64,000 bases of DNA from Cunninghamia lanceolata (GCA_027924645.1 BSBN01000252.1:3844001-3908000), one strand, 5' to 3'; shown: positions 12,517 through 25,300, counted from the stretch's first letter. The notes: generated by a model not told the origin, from the letters alone. A program made the numbers and translations.

Positions 12517-12845
12517 TGCAATAGGCCTACTATTGCAAAAGAGTTTCTATCTTCTTCAAAAGTGCCTAAAAAATTTGTAGATTAGTCAAGAAAGGGAATT
12601 TGGATTCCCTCAATGCATAAGGCAACAACTATTCCATTGAACATTGTAGAACAAATAAAGAAAACAAACATAAATGTCTTAACATGGGAAGTAATCTCAA
12701 TTCCCTCTTAGAGGGATTTGTTGGAGGAGGCCTTAAGATAGTTCCCAACAATTGAATCTTCAAAACAGAAAGAGAAGAGCCCAGTTAGTCTTGAGGACCA
12801 TGTGAAGGGCAAGTAAGTTCGACAAAGAAGCCATATCCTTTTTAC

Positions 12846-13160
12846 TTGTCCCTAATCATTAGTAAATTTCTAGTGAATAATTACATGAATGATTTAGGGG
12901 CTAGTGTTTCAATTATGCCCAAAAAAATAGTAGATTCTTTAGGCATCAAATATACCCTTGTTTCATCAGGAGTATTACAGTTGGATGTTACTTCTGTCAA
13001 CACAGTTGGAGTGATCAAAGGATTGAACTTGACTCTACATGCTTATCCAAACTTGACTTTCAGCCAAGACATCTTAGTCCTTGATCTACCTCCTTTCTTT
13101 GCCATTTTCTTGTCAAGGGACTTCACAACCAAGATAGGTGGTTACTTTTCTTCTGACTAG
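12846..13160 (+). pseudogene. Aspartic protease of element C
   Basis: A retropepsin-like segment of 104 codons. The active-site triad region reads NDLGASVSIMPKKIVDSLG. The usual D-S/L-G-A is present as D-L-G-A, so the catalytic Asp is kept. The downstream GVIKGLNLTLHAYPNLTFSQ and LDLPP motifs fit the family. The segment ends at a stop after GGYFSSD, but similar sequence continues in the next frame segment at 13,167. It would process the polyprotein. The stop makes it inactive unless read through. Confidence 0.7.
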
Positions 13161-13166
13161 TCTAAT

Positions 13167-13870
13167 ATGCTTTTGAGGATAAGATATGGCACAAGGTTCA
13201 CCATCAAGGCTGAACCAATTTCAAGTTATCATGTGGAGAACTATGACCACATCCTGGTGAATCCTCATGTTATGATTCAGGGTGAGGAAGTCCATGATTT
13301 AGAGTATCTTGAGACATCTTCACCTTTTCCAACCCCTAAAATTTTCCTTGATGAGTGGGCAAGGAACCACTGTGATCTTGATCCTTATGACACCACTAAA
13401 ACAATTGGCTTGGTGACTTACATGATCCATGAGGGGGATTCTTCAGTCCCTTCTATACTGAAACCAGATGATGACTCTAATGGCCCATGGAAAATGTTCT
13501 TTGATGGTGCAAAGAGCAGAAATGGAGCTGGTGCAAGGGTCTTACTGATCTCTCCAACTGATAAGAAACTGCACTTTGCTCATAGACTGCATTTCTCTTT
13601 CACAAACAATGTTGTAGAATATGAGGCATTGGTCCATGGCCTGTTGATAGCAAAGAAGAATAAAATCAAGCTTCTGGAAATCTTTGGGGATATTGAATTG
13701 GTGGTCAACCAAGTCAGAGAAAGGTGTGCAACAAAAAATCAATTTCTTAGAGCTTACAAACATAGAGTTTGTGGTCTGTTTCAAAGTTTTGATGCTCTCA
13801 ATCTATAGGTAATCCCAAGAAAATTGAATGCTGAGGCAGACCAGTTGGCAATAATTGGTGCTCAGATCTC
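13167..13870 (+). pseudogene. RNase H-like domain of element C, placed directly after protease
   Basis: After a linker (13,167-13,480) an RNase H fold of the second, archaeal-like type is seen: WKMFFDGAKSRNGAG with the first catalytic Asp, NVVEYEAL with Glu, and GDIELVVNQV with the second Asp. All three acids are kept. The open frame stops at 13,806-13,808, and similarity continues to about 13,870 (AEADQLA). In elements A and B this domain lies after RT and the first RNase H. Here it comes straight after protease, with continuous family-like linkers on both sides, so the order looks original rather than the result of a deletion. Confidence 0.7.
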
Positions 13871-14059
13871 TCCACCTACAGACCTCTTCTAGGGCCTAGA
13901 TCAGCACATCAAGATAGTGGTAAGGCCTTCAGTTCCTGATAATGATGTGAACTGGCAAATTTTTGACAGTAACAAGTAAATTACGTAAACTTCATCCAAA
14001 TGAAGTTGACTTCTCATCAACTACACAGTCCAGGCTTCAAGAAGGGTATGGTGATCAGA

Positions 14060-14312
14060 TCATTTAGTTGAAAACAAACAAGTTACCCAAAGACCTGGTC
14101 ACTCTTGAGGATCTTTTTAGCCCAAATGACGAATTTAAGGGCGAGAGGAAGAACATGACATTCAAAAAGGAGGACTACTAGAAGGTTATTATCGCCCAGG
14201 ATAAAGAGTTATTGTTGGGAAAGGTATGTAATGATGTTGAAGAACAAGATTTTATACACCTTTCTCAGAAATATAGTTATTTTTTGGCATGGGGTTATGA
14301 GGTGTCCACTAA
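14060..14312 (+). pseudogene. Pre-RT linker of element C, truncated
   Basis: The translation has LPKDLVTLEDLFSPNDEF and, near 14,275-14,300, YFLAWGYEVSTKR. These match the segment that normally stands just before RT in plant Tat-like pol (the F-A-W-x-Y motif). One internal stop is present. The similarity ends abruptly at about 14,312 and no RT follows, so the element is truncated here. Confidence 0.55.
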
Positions 14313-14815
14313 GAGGTGTTCAAATCATGTTTCAACATTATGCCCCTAGCCTTATCAAGGTCAAAAGTGGGAAGGGAGAATGTATTGGGTAAAATGGGAG
14401 AGAAATGTAGGTACAATGGATGTGTAGGATAGGATGGGAGAGGCTTGCCCCCAAGTGTAGGGTGCTCATAGACAATGGATTTTATGCATGATGCCCAAGA
14501 ATGGGTTTTCATCATGGTAGTTTTCTAAGGCACCATTAGAATGGTTTTCACCATAGGATGATTTTTCTCTTTACTTTTTTGCTTTTTTGATGTTTTTATT
14601 TTTTTTGCCTTTTAATTTTTGAAGTGTTTTTAGATTTTCTAGAGTTTGGATGTTAAGATGGGATGGGTTGATTTGGGTATGGGATTATTGCACTCAAGAA
14701 TATTTTTCCATGTTGAGATGATATGATCCCATTTTGAATAATTGGTTCATACAGACCACATTGTTGGCATGCACTCTATAGATGTTGTAGAAACCATGTC
14801 GATCGCTAAGTTGGC
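14313..14815. other. Unassigned stretch between element C and the LTR of E
   Basis: No coding similarity was seen. A T-rich run lies at 14,560-14,640. The junction at about 14,312 may be a deletion or recombination point. Confidence 0.4.
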
Positions 14816-15246
14816 TTTTGGAGTACTTGGTAACACTGAGATGGGGGTGAATCAGTGTTACAGGAAATAATGCAAATTTTACACTTTATTATAGATTTGA
14901 ACATCAGACATGAATGCTTATTATTGCATGAACTAGTGTGTTAAAGAGATAAGTAATCATGTACTATCAACTTATAAATCAAATAGCAAATAACATAATG
15001 ATAATATGAAATAGAAGACAGGTAACATAACACAGAGAATTTTAGGAGTGGAAACCCTCTGGGATAGAAAACCACTCAATAAAAGTACCTCACTGGCTTA
15101 TGTAATAAACTTGCCTCACTAGCTTTTCAACATTGTCTCACTAACAATAGTGCCTCACTGGATTGCTTTTATTTTTGCCTCACTGGCTTGTCATAACCAT
15201 TACAATAAATAATATGATCAATTACAGAGGGACACTGTGTTTCACT
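14816..15246 (-). mobile_element. Left LTR of E, outer piece
   Basis: It matches 35,685-36,112 closely, including the GAGTACTTGGTAACACTG end and the repeated GCCTCACTGGCTT blocks. It starts TTTTGG where the right copy has TGTTGG. The match breaks exactly at the element A insertion. Confidence 0.85.
15242..15246. repeat. Target site duplication of element A, left (TCACT)
   Basis: TCACT precedes the LTR of A. TCATT (29,985-29,989) follows its other end. The empty site in the other LTR of E reads TTTCACTGAACCT near 36,104-36,116, confirming a 5 bp duplication. Confidence 0.9.
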
Positions 15247-16395
15247 TGTAGACACCCTAAAATGACCATGTCTTCGCATCACTTGCATTTCATCAAATCA
15301 CCCGCATTCAATGTTAATTAAATAATCTAATTATTTAATTAATTTCATCAAATTCTTCCAAAACTCCAAAATTCAACATTAATTAAATAAATTCTATTTA
15401 TTTAATTAACTTAATCAAAATCAACTTTATTCTTCCAAAATTTAATAATTTTCATTATTTAATTAAATCATTTTCCCTTATTAAATGTCAAGTCTACATT
15501 AATTAAATAAATCTAATTATTTAATTAATTCATCACAAATCCTCTTATCTACAATTAAATAATTTTAATTATTTAATTAACTCAATTATTCTTCCAAATT
15601 TGAATAAATCATGCAAATTTATTTAAATTATCTCAATCTCTAAAAATAAAATATAATCAAATATTTTATTTATTCTTCTATCATGCACAAACAATTAAAT
15701 AAATTTATTTATTTAATTTCAATTATCTTTCTAATTCCTCTAAAAATATCATGTTAACTCATGTGCACAATCAGTCTTATTTTTAGAACTCTAAAAAAGA
15801 CAAATCTAAAGTTAAGTTAATTGGCTTTAATTTATCTTATTTTTCACCAACTCATGAATTAGAAAAAAAAAACATTCTAATTTATGATATCAAAATCTAT
15901 CTTTATCAAAAAAATAATTATCTTAATAAAAATAACTTTTTGTGTAACACATGTCGTGTGCACATTCATCATGAATTTTAGATTTATCTCATCCATTGAT
16001 TCTATTGAATTTTTGGACCATTGATCGATCTTCATTGAAACCTATATAAACCTCCTCCTCTTCATAGCAAATCCTCTTCGATCATTTATTATCAGGCATT
16101 CCTTAACAACGAATTGAGCATACATCACATCGTTGAGCACTTCGATCTTTTGAGTACGAATACAACCTACATCCGCTTGTTGCAAACATGGTTTCACAAT
16201 GTTATTGAGCAATCTACATTCATACAAAGAGAACTATACAATCTAGGTGAAGTCTTTCTTATTTTGAATTGATTTATTCATTGATATTAGATTTTTACTT
16301 AGATCGATCTCTTTATGTTATGGGTAATTGAGTTGTTATTATCATTGCTTTGTTGTGATTTTATCATTCAACCTCTCAATTTTTCCTCATACACA
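15247..16395 (+). mobile_element. 5' LTR of element A
   Basis: It begins TGTAGACACCC and ends CATACACA, with short inverted ends TGT/ACA. The U3 part (about 15,310-15,720) is a series of about eight A/T hairpin modules built on TTAATTAAATAA and its complement. The TATA box is at 16,043-16,050. It pairs with 28,836-29,984, of identical length. Confidence 0.92.
16043..16050 (+). promoter_or_regulatory. TATA box of the 5' LTR of A
   Basis: TATATAAA lies 345 bases before the LTR end. The matching site in the 3' LTR (29,632-29,639) is TATTTAAA. The same box occurs in both LTRs of B. Confidence 0.6.
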
Positions 16396-16398
16396 TTC

Positions 16399-16418
16399 TG
16401 GCACACCCGGTGGGACCC
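16399..16418 (+). other. Primer-binding site of A
   Basis: TGGCACACCCGGTGGGACCC starts three bases (TTC) after the LTR. Element B has the same layout with TGGCATGCCCGGTGGGACCC. The priming tRNA was not verified. Confidence 0.75.
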
Positions 16419-17560
16419 ATGGTCCTGATCTAATATCAAATTTGTAGAATTTTTAGTTTGATTTCACATGTTTTTAACTCTTCTTCTAGGAGAGATCCGA
16501 AGATGAATTTTTAAAGGAAGCTTGCTGGGCAAAAACAGAGGTCACGGTTGTGTCCGGAGGGGTCGAGAGGCGAAGAAAAACATAAAATTTGACCTATTTC
16601 GGTGTAGGTAAAAGTGAGGCAAAAAAAATTTGCCCCAGGCACACAGCCCGAGGCATACTGTGCAGGTACAGTAAAAGAAAAATATTTTTTATTTTATTAA
16701 AAAAGCTTTTTGTTTTTAAAAAAAATAAAAAAATAAACTAATAAAAAAAAGCAAACAAAAGTCAAATATATAAAAAAGCAAAGAAACGTACCTGCCTAAG
16801 AAACATACTACCTCTGCATAGGCGTACCTGCCCAAGAAAAAAAGGTATGTACCTTTTCATCTTCTTGTTTTCTTTTAAAAAAAACTTCAATATGTTCTTT
16901 TAAAAAAAAGTTTCATCCACTTTTTTTTAAAGGCTTAAATTATCTTTTTAAAAAGGGACAATTTTATTTCTTTTTAAAATAGAAGATATTTTTAGACCCT
17001 TCTAGCCCAGTAGCAGGTCACATTAGTGACCAAGAGCCAAATAGAGGGGGCTAAATTAGACCCCTCCTCATTGAGCATTTTGATCCAATAGGCAATTTTC
17101 AAACCTCGTTATCTTGGTCATATGGAGGCCAATTTGAGTGTTTCTTTTTTAAATAGGCTAAAATCTTGTGATCTACATTGTGGTGACATTAGTTTTTTCT
17201 CAAGATTCTCTGATTTTCTAGAAAACTAATTTTCTCACTGTTGTCTTTGTCTCGTCATAGTTTTTAGACCTTCTAAGCTTCATAACTTTCACCAATGGAC
17301 TTGGATTCAGGTGATGTTTTTTTTTTAAAGTTAATATTTTTACATCCTCTATGCAGTGGTAATATCTGAGTTTTATTTTTTAAGTCCACTCATTGGCCTA
17401 TCCTCAATCTATGACTTCAAACACATGCTATCTACTTGGTTTGTGTGGAACTAATATCACCTTTTACAACTTCTTATCACTCAAATAGAGAAAATTGGTT
17501 TCTCTAACATGTTCATGCAGGACAAGCTTTGAAGAAATTACCAAATCTATCAATTTCAGT

Positions 17561-17812
17561 CTTAGGAACATATTGCTTTCTTAAGGGACAACTGAACAAT
17601 CATCTTTGCAATCTTAGAAAACATATTGCTTTCTTAAGGGATAATTGAACAATCATCTTTGCAAATCCTAGAAAACATATTGCTTTATTAAGGGACAAAA
17701 CATCATCTTTGCAATCTAAATAGTAGAAAACATATTGCTTTCTTAAGGGACAAAACATCTTTTTTGCAAATCTAAAGTCTTAGGAACATATTGATTTCTT
17801 AAGGGACAATGG
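17561..17812 (+). repeat. Tandem array, five units of about 45-65 bp
   Basis: The core ACATATTGCTTTCTTAAGGG recurs five times with spacers containing ATCATCTTTGCAA. Element B has only loose remnants of it at 56,980-57,150, so copy number changed between family members. Confidence 0.8.
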
Positions 17813-18734
17813 ACATGAATGCCAAACACTTCAATTTCGTAAGAAACAATTGACAACTACAAATGTGTGTGTGCCTAATTTAGTTGCACCTTATTTTTCT
17901 TATAATGGGACAATTGAACCTTTGTTTGACGTGCTTGATCTTACTTTTTAGTTATTCTTTTAGAAGGGCTTACTTTTGGATTGCGCTTCATCCAAAGGGA
18001 TGACCCTAAGTGGAGTTTTCCTTTGAATCGCTATATAAAAGGGATAAGGCGAAAGCCAAGTCCTAACCAGTGTCAGCCTTACTTTGTGGTGCCAAATTGA
18101 AAAGAGGTGTACTAGCACTTTGTGGAAACAATTTTCACATTGTACAAAGTGTTTGATACTCTTAGTAGGATTAGTTAAGGCTTTTAGTAGCTTGTGACAT
18201 TGCTTGTAAGGCATTGGTCCCTCAAAGTTACTAAGAACCAATCTAGATAGTGACTACCAATCGACCTCTGAATGTTGTGGTAATCATCAGTGCAAGGGGA
18301 ATCAATTCAAGCCCCCAAGATACTCACCATTGCCTACCTTGAGAAGAGATAGTATTCCCTCAGCTAGTATAAGTTCTTGTGACCTACTTGAGCTTTCCGA
18401 GGGGAGGGTGAGATATCCCTACCTATCGTCTCTCGCAAAGATACAAATGTTTGACACCCATATGGAATGACATTTTGTCAATGGAGAATTAAGTTGTGAC
18501 CTGAACTACCATAATGAACCTTTGTCTCTAGGGATAAAAAGTGCTTGATATTGTTTGCAATTGTCTAATACCCATGGAAACATTGGGCTTTTTTGTGTGA
18601 GCCTTGAACATACACTATTTGTTGTGTCAATCCTTTTTGCCACTTTGTTTGATGTGTTTTCTCTTGCCAAAGAAAATCCAACCAAAATCAAATCCAAATA
18701 TATCAAAATTTGCCTTATAAACATCATTGACACT

Positions 18735-18905
18735 ACTTCAGTGCCTTTGGTAAAACATCAGCTTGCCTTTGGTATAACAGTAGCTCACCTTTGGTATAAT
18801 AGTATCTCACCTCTGGCATACTACTTCAATGCTTTTGGTATAACAATAGCTCACTTTTGGTAACACAATCCTGCGCCTTTGGTCAAACAAAACAACACCT
18901 TTGGT
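18735..18905 (+). repeat. Short degenerate array built on GCCTTTGGTATAACA
   Basis: About eight copies of a 20-25 bp unit (CCTTTGGT with variable tail) lie just before gag. B has the same kind of array at 55,925-56,110 and longer ones at 57,305-58,062. Confidence 0.7.
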
Positions 18906-18992
18906 CTAGTAAACCGTTCATCAAAATTGTTTTTTCCAAAAACATAGCAAAATCCCAGCAAGCATCTCAAACAAAGTATCCTAGTTCATCCC

Positions 18993-21154
18993 ATGGTAAC
19001 CACTAGAATCCAGCAAACTATGAAGGCCAAACAAGTTGTCCCAAGGAAGCAAAAATTGCCTCCTCATACACCTCAACCAAGACAAACCAACATGACTCCA
19101 AAGGGTACTCCAAAAACACCAATGGAAAGACCAACTGATGTTTAAAACATGCCACAACATGACCAACCCAACAATCCTCAAGGAGGTATTGTCCCTTTGG
19201 TAGATGCAACTCAATTCACTATCAGCATGCCTCATGATTTTTCTATACCCGTTTATACCACGGTTCAAGTCCCATCTCAAAAAGAGTGACACTTTGAAGA
19301 AGGTCAATCCTCTCAAGAAGATAGACATGACCTTGATGAAATCATACAAGATCCTAGAGCTATGGCCGCCTTTGACAAAATCCTTAGCCAGAACCAAGAT
19401 CATTTCTTTCACTTACTAGCCGAGCAAGGAGCCAAATTACCTCAAGATTTTGATCTATCCAATCTCAAGGAGCCAAACAAAACCCATGACGTTACAAGTG
19501 CAGTCCAAACCATGTCAACCATGACCACTCCCATACTCGAACAAAACTCACAATGGAGAACAATTGCACAATATGAGGATCCTCTTTATCAAAATCCAAC
19601 AACGGAAAGACCTATATCCCCCCTCTTGACTCCTATGGAGATCTACAAACACCAACAAGAGACTTTACATCGTCAAGAAGAACTAGCAAGACAAGCCGCT
19701 CTAGCTCAATCAAACACACAACACACTCCTAAAATGATGACACCAATTGCAAGTGGAACATTGGCTACCCCATTACGAGAAGGTTTTCCACCAAATTATA
19801 ATCTGGGAAACACTTATGTAGCCATGCAATAAGGGTCTCAACAAACACCACACCCAACATCATCAACCCTTCGTATCGTTAACCCAAACAATGTCACGCA
19901 ACCCCAACCATCACAACATGTCAACACCACATATGTCCCTCCACCACAACATTCTTATACACTCAATCTTAATCAACCCCAACCATCACAAAACACATCC
20001 ACCTATGGCCCTCCGCCACAATGCTCATCGACACTAACCTTTTTCAACACATATCTCAATCAACCTCCACCATCACAAAACACATCTACCTATGTCCCTC
20101 CACCACCAAGATCTTCCACTCTCACCCACACCTATCTCAACCTCAACATTACCAAAACCAAACTTCCCAAAGCTATGTTCCACCACTGCAACCAAACCCT
20201 CCAAACTTTAGCTTTCCTCCACCAAATTCCTTCATCACACCACCTCCGCAATACCAACAATAGAACTCTTATCTACAACCATCACAAAGCCTACATTCTT
20301 ACCTATCACCACCACCACCTCCCCAAAATCAACCCAATCCAAACCCAACATACAACACATACGACCCTAAACAATCATACGACTCTTATAACACTAATGC
20401 ACATAGTTTCTACTATAATCTTCCATATGGGCAACAACAACCACCTCTAGTTCAACAAGATATGTTTCCAAACCCTCCCACCACTATGGAGCTAAAACTC
20501 ACTGAGGTGCAACAACAATTATTTGATCTTACATTTGGCCACACCAACAAAACCTTCTCTTTAGAAGAAGTTTGTCCTTATCCATTTGATCGATCATTAC
20601 CCACGATCCCTTTTCCTCACAACTTCACTATTCCAAAATTTGATAAATACAAAGGAAAAGGAGACCCAAAAGACCATCATAGGGAATTCTATCTCACTTG
20701 CTTCGAGGTCTCACATAATGACACATATCTTATGCACCTCTTTCCTCACGGTCTTGGAGGTCAAGCTATAGAATGGTTCTCGCACCTACCCATGGGTATT
20801 AAATATTTCAATGAGCTTACAAAGAAATTTGCCACCCATTTCTCTTACAACACAGAACATGAGATCTCCATGACTGACCTATGCAACAATAAATAGAAAA
20901 ATGAGGAAACTTTCATTTCCTTCCTTCAAAGATGGAGATAAATGGCTAGCAAATTCCCATTTAAGATATCTGAAAAGCAATTTGTTAGCATATTTGTGCA
21001 GAACCTCAACCAAGAATTGGGTTTCCATTTGCAAATCCTTAGTGCTACAACCTTGGACGAAATTACCTACAAGGGAATCAACATTGAAAAGGTCCTCATC
21101 ACTAAAGGCATGGTAAAAATCTTCAAAGAAACTAAAGACAATGCTCCTCAATAA
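18993..21154 (+). pseudogene. Gag of element A
   Basis: The start ATG at 18,993 (MVTTRIQQTMKAKQVVP) matches the start of gag in B. The N-terminal 600 codons are Pro/Gln/Thr-rich with repeated PPPQ-like stretches, likely disordered. The capsid domain lies at 20,462-21,154, with YKGKGDPKDHHREFYL, IEWFSHLP and FNELTKKFATHF. Stops occur near 19,138, 19,290 and 19,830, and a frame change lies at about 20,000-20,460. A TAG at 20,894-20,896 is shared with B. A TAA follows at about 20,939-20,941, where B has a Gln codon. Gag forms the particle, and this copy cannot make it in full. Confidence 0.85.
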
Positions 21155-21159
21155 ACAAT

Positions 21160-23362
21160 AATGACAACAAGAGTGACCTCAATATGATTACCCTCCACAA
21201 CATCAATTCACTCCCTTAGGAGAGCCTATTGAGTCTGTTCTACAAAAACTTATAAACAATGGACTCATCACCTTACCGAATGCTCCTCCATATGGTGAAC
21301 CTATTTACAAAACCACATAGTATAGAGAAAATGAATATTGTGAGTTCCATAGGACTAAAAGACATAGGACCTCATCATGCATGAAACTCAAACACGTGAT
21401 CCAAAACCTTATTGATGATGAACCACCAACTCAAAACACAAACAAGGATCTCAACATGTACAAGGAGCCATTCCCTAACCATGGTCAAGGTCCACCTCCG
21501 GATAAAGGTAAAGGTGTTAACAAAGCTTCAACTTCCTATGAGTCTATTGTGGGTTGTTTTGAAAAGTCGAGTGTCTACCCTCACAATCAAAGGCAAATCT
21601 ACAAATTGCACCGTTACAACTCGTTGTGGTTGTGTCACCATTCATGGTCCTACACCAAGTCTCAAAACACAATCCAACTACAATCTCATTAAACATCTAG
21701 GGAAAACCCCTGCACAGATCTCTATTTTGGATCTTCTAAGGTCATCACCCGCACATAAAGCTATGCTCGAAAATGCCCTCCAAGAGTCTTTAGTTCCTAA
21801 TGACATAGTGGTCATAGATTTCCAAGCTATAATATGTAACATTGCCTCCCCCTACAATGTGGTCTTCTCTGAAAAAGACCTCCCATCTCATGATCCATGT
21901 CACAACGATGCCCTTCACATTGAAGTCTTCATCTATAAACGCAAGATCAAATGCATACTTATAGATGGTGGTGTTGGTCTCAATATCTATTCTCTAAAAT
22001 TACTCAAACAATTGGGATACTTTGAGGATCAAGACAACATTGATCAAAGTATTACAACCAAGGGGTATGATGATGCTAAATGCCAGTTAGAAGGTGTTAT
22101 CCACTTGCCTATACAAGTAAGCCTTGTCATGGTAGAAAATAGGTGCCAAGTCCTTGACATTGAGCTACCTTACAACATTATCCTAGGACGCCCATGGATC
22201 CATGCCATGAAATTTGTTCCCTCAATGTACCATCAGTCTCTCAAGTTCCCATTTAATGGTACGGAGATAACTATTCTAGGAGATCCTAATCCCTGTCGTG
22301 TCTTTCAAGGTAATTATAAAAATTCCAACCAAGTACCAAATAATGACAAAGCCCATGAATCCCCATTATATGTCAATTCTGAAACTCTGACAAAAGCCTT
22401 TGCAAGTGAACCAAATCCTCATCCTATTCTTGATATCAAAGCTCACATCCATGATATAGGCTTTGGTGAATATGATATCTCAAAATCTTGTTGTGTAGGG
22501 CGAATGCCGCTATCTCCTAAACCCTATGACCAACTACCCATAGCCAAAGCAACTAAAAAGTAGCTATTCATCCCCCGGCATCTCTAACCCAATTCCAGGA
22601 GGGAAAATTATTGGCAGAGTAAACAATTGAAGACATCTCTTCTTGGCTCCGCAAAGAGAAAGAACTAGTCACAATACCAGTCGAGCAATATGGCAATGGC
22701 CTAAGAATTGTCAAAAACATGGGCTATAAAGGCAAAGGTGGCCTTGGGAAAACTAATCAAGGTGAAATGGAACCCATTATTGTGAAGAAGAAACTAGACA
22801 AAAAGGGATTAGGTTACGGTAGGAAGGTACCACGCGCCTTGGACATCGAGGGTATTCTTGACAAGGTGGCACAAACTTTTTCCACCGATTCGATGTTTAA
22901 TGAGGATATCATCAATGACTCTTCCCTTCATATGACTAATCTATTCACAGAATCCTCTATATTTATACTATCATCCATATCCTTCACATCCAACAAAACA
23001 CCCAGAGTGTAACACTACTCTACCCTAAACTTATCGATTGGGACCAACAAGGGGCCCCCATTCTAGATGTATTTCAGAATGATGAAGCTATTGCAGAGTT
23101 CATGGGACTCCGGGATGGTATCCCTCTTGGGGATCACAAAGTTGGTTTTGTGATGGAACTAGAGCAAACTACTTATTTTGGTGAGAACGCCAAATCCTCC
23201 AGTCGTAAAAACAAAAATAAAGAACGATCTCTAGGTGAAAACCACGCTGCAGCACCTCCCGATCACAAAATAGTAAAAACAAAGGAGGTATCCAATGGTG
23301 AAAACCCAATTGTGGCACCTAAGGATGGAGGATTTGACCTTCCCCTACCATCTAAGTATTAA
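21160..23362 (+). pseudogene. Protease and G-patch-like region of element A
   Basis: Near 21,340-21,400 there is a knuckle-like CEFHRTKRHRTSSC (two frames). The protease lies within the open part 21,412-22,563, with active site ILIDGGVGLNIYSLKLLKQL. D-G-G replaces D-S/T-G, as I recall for Tat-type proteases. A conserved IELPYNIILGRPWIHAM follows. After a stop, 22,719-22,810 encodes a Gly-rich MGYKGKGGLGKTNQG segment that looks like a G-patch. The last open part (23,102-23,362) ends at a TAA also found in B. It is broken by several stops. Confidence 0.75.
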
Positions 23363-23383
23363 GAGAAATCAGCTCTCCTAGTG

Positions 23384-25300
23384 GAAGATTCTACATAGAT
23401 AAATCTTGGCATAGAGCAAAATCCTAGAACAACATTCCTAGCAGCATCACTATTAGAGAAATACCACAAGGATCTTACCAACTTCTTGTTGCAATGCACC
23501 ATCAACTTTGCATGGACTTATGATGATATGCTAGGGTTAGACCCTAAGCTAGTAGTTTACTATCTCATAGTCTATCCAATAGCTAAACCAGTCAAGCAAA
23601 AACTAAGAAAGATGCATCCATAGATAGCTCTCTTGGCGAAAGTGGAAATACAGAAATTGCTAGATGCCAAATTCATCAAGCCTATTGATTACCCAGAGTG
23701 GGTATCAAACATTGTACCTGTGTCTAAACCGAATGGAGGCATCCACATGTGTACTAACTTCAGAGATCTTAACAAAGCATGTCCCAAAGATGAATTTCCA
23801 TTACCAAACATTGATCTTATAGTAGACTTGACTGCTGGTCATGAAATGCTTTCTCTCATGGATGGATTTTCTGGCTACAATTAGATAATGATAGTAGAAG
23901 AAGATCAACATAAAATAGCTTTCACTTGTCCTTGGGGTAACTATTATTGGCGCATCATGCCATTTGGTCTAAAGAATGCAGGGGCAACTTATCAAAGAGC
24001 AATTATAGTGATATTCCATGATCTCTTCCATCACATCATGGAGGACTGTGTGGATGATATACTACCAAAATCTTCTAGGGTAGATCACATACAAGTTCTA
24101 GGATAGATCTTTGATAGACTAGAAAAGTACCAAGTGTGACTCAATCCAAAGAAGTGTGTCTTCAAGGTAACATCAGGAAAACTATTAGGGTACATTATAT
24201 CTCGCAGAGGTATTGAAGTAGATCCTGCAAAAGTTAAAGCTATAGTGGAGATGCCTCCACCAAAGAACCTCAAAGAACTAAGGATCCTTCAAGGAAGGTT
24301 ACAATCCATTAGGCATTTCATCTCATTGCTAGCAGATAAATGTCAACCATTTCAACACTTGCTTCGAAGGGATGTCTCATTTCGATGGGATGATAAGTGT
24401 CAAGTAGCATTTGATCAACTCAAAGAGTATCTAGCTACACCTCTTGTCTTGGTACCACCAGTCGCTAATAGGCCTTTGATCTTATACATCTCCAATACAA
24501 CTGTAGCCCTAGGGGCTCTTCTACCACAACATGATGAGTCAAGAAAAGAGCAGGCAATCTATTATATCAGTAGAACCTTGGTGGGTTATGAACTCAATTA
24601 TTCACCTATGGAAAGAGCTTGTTTAGCCTTAGTGTTCACTTCCCAAAAGTTGTGGCATTACATGCTAAACCAACATACAAATCTAATAGCCAAAATTGAT
24701 CCATTAAAGTATCTCTTAGCAAAAGCAGCTCTCACAAGTAGACTAGCTAAATGGGTCATGATCCTTAGCAAGTTTGACATTGAGTATGTGGACCGAAAAT
24801 CAATCAAGGGACAAGCCCTAGTAGGTCAATTAGCAGAAGCACCCATGACAGATGTACATCCTATGGTCTCTGACTTTTCAGATGAGAATCTCTTCATTCT
24901 TTCTACCTCAATAATGTGGAAATTGTATTTTGATGGTTCTTACACAAAGCATGGATCACAGGCTGACATCTTATTCATCACACCTCAAAATGACTATATC
25001 CCAAAGTCATATCGACTAGCATTTACTTGCACCAACAACATATCTGAGTATGAAGCATTACTCATAGGTCTCAATACAACAATCCAATGGGACATCACAA
25101 AACTACAGGTATCTGGAGACTCACAACTAGTCATTCGACAAGTCACAGATGAGTACCAAACTAAGGATGAAAAGATAGTCCCTTACAAGCAACTAGTGGA
25201 TGCCTACAAACCACAATTTTTTAGAATCACTTTTGAGCAGATTCCAAGAAAGCATAACAAAGCTGCAGATTCTATGGCTTCTGTGGGGTCACTTATAAAC
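23384..25300 (+). pseudogene. Reverse transcriptase and two RNase H domains of element A
   Basis: RT: VSNIVPVSKPNGGIHMC, then LSLMDGFSGYN, then a catalytic box at 24,047-24,058 that reads CVDD instead of YVDD. In-frame stops lie at about 23,882, 24,104 (TAG shared with B) and 24,137. First RNase H (24,470-24,780): LILYISNTTVALGALL, then YSPMERACLALVFTSQKL. Second RNase H (24,915-25,290): LYFDGSYTKHG, NNISEYEALLIGL and GDSQLVIRQV, with all three acids kept. The enzyme copies element RNA into DNA. The point mutation and stops inactivate it. Confidence 0.85.

Larger units (their letters stand above)
16419..18992 (+). other. Long leader of element A
   Basis: The 2.6 kb between PBS and gag has no recognisable coding sequence. 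It contains homopolymer-like A/T runs (16,680-16,980), a tandem array at 17,561-17,812, a block at about 17,950-18,540 similar to B 56,300-56,900, and a short array at 18,735-18,905. Long leaders are usual in Ogre-like elements. Confidence 0.7.

Noticed and set aside
15310..15720. CRISPR-like regularly spaced repeats in the LTR
   Set aside because: The modules are A/T palindromes in a plant LTR with variable units and no conserved repeat or cas genes.
17960..18241. Open frame opposite to A, with a similar open frame opposite to B (56,592-56,942)
   Set aside because: The two translations align over about 80 residues, but almost all base differences change an amino acid, A lacks the ATG and the frames diverge at the end. 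This is leader homology, not a protein under selection.
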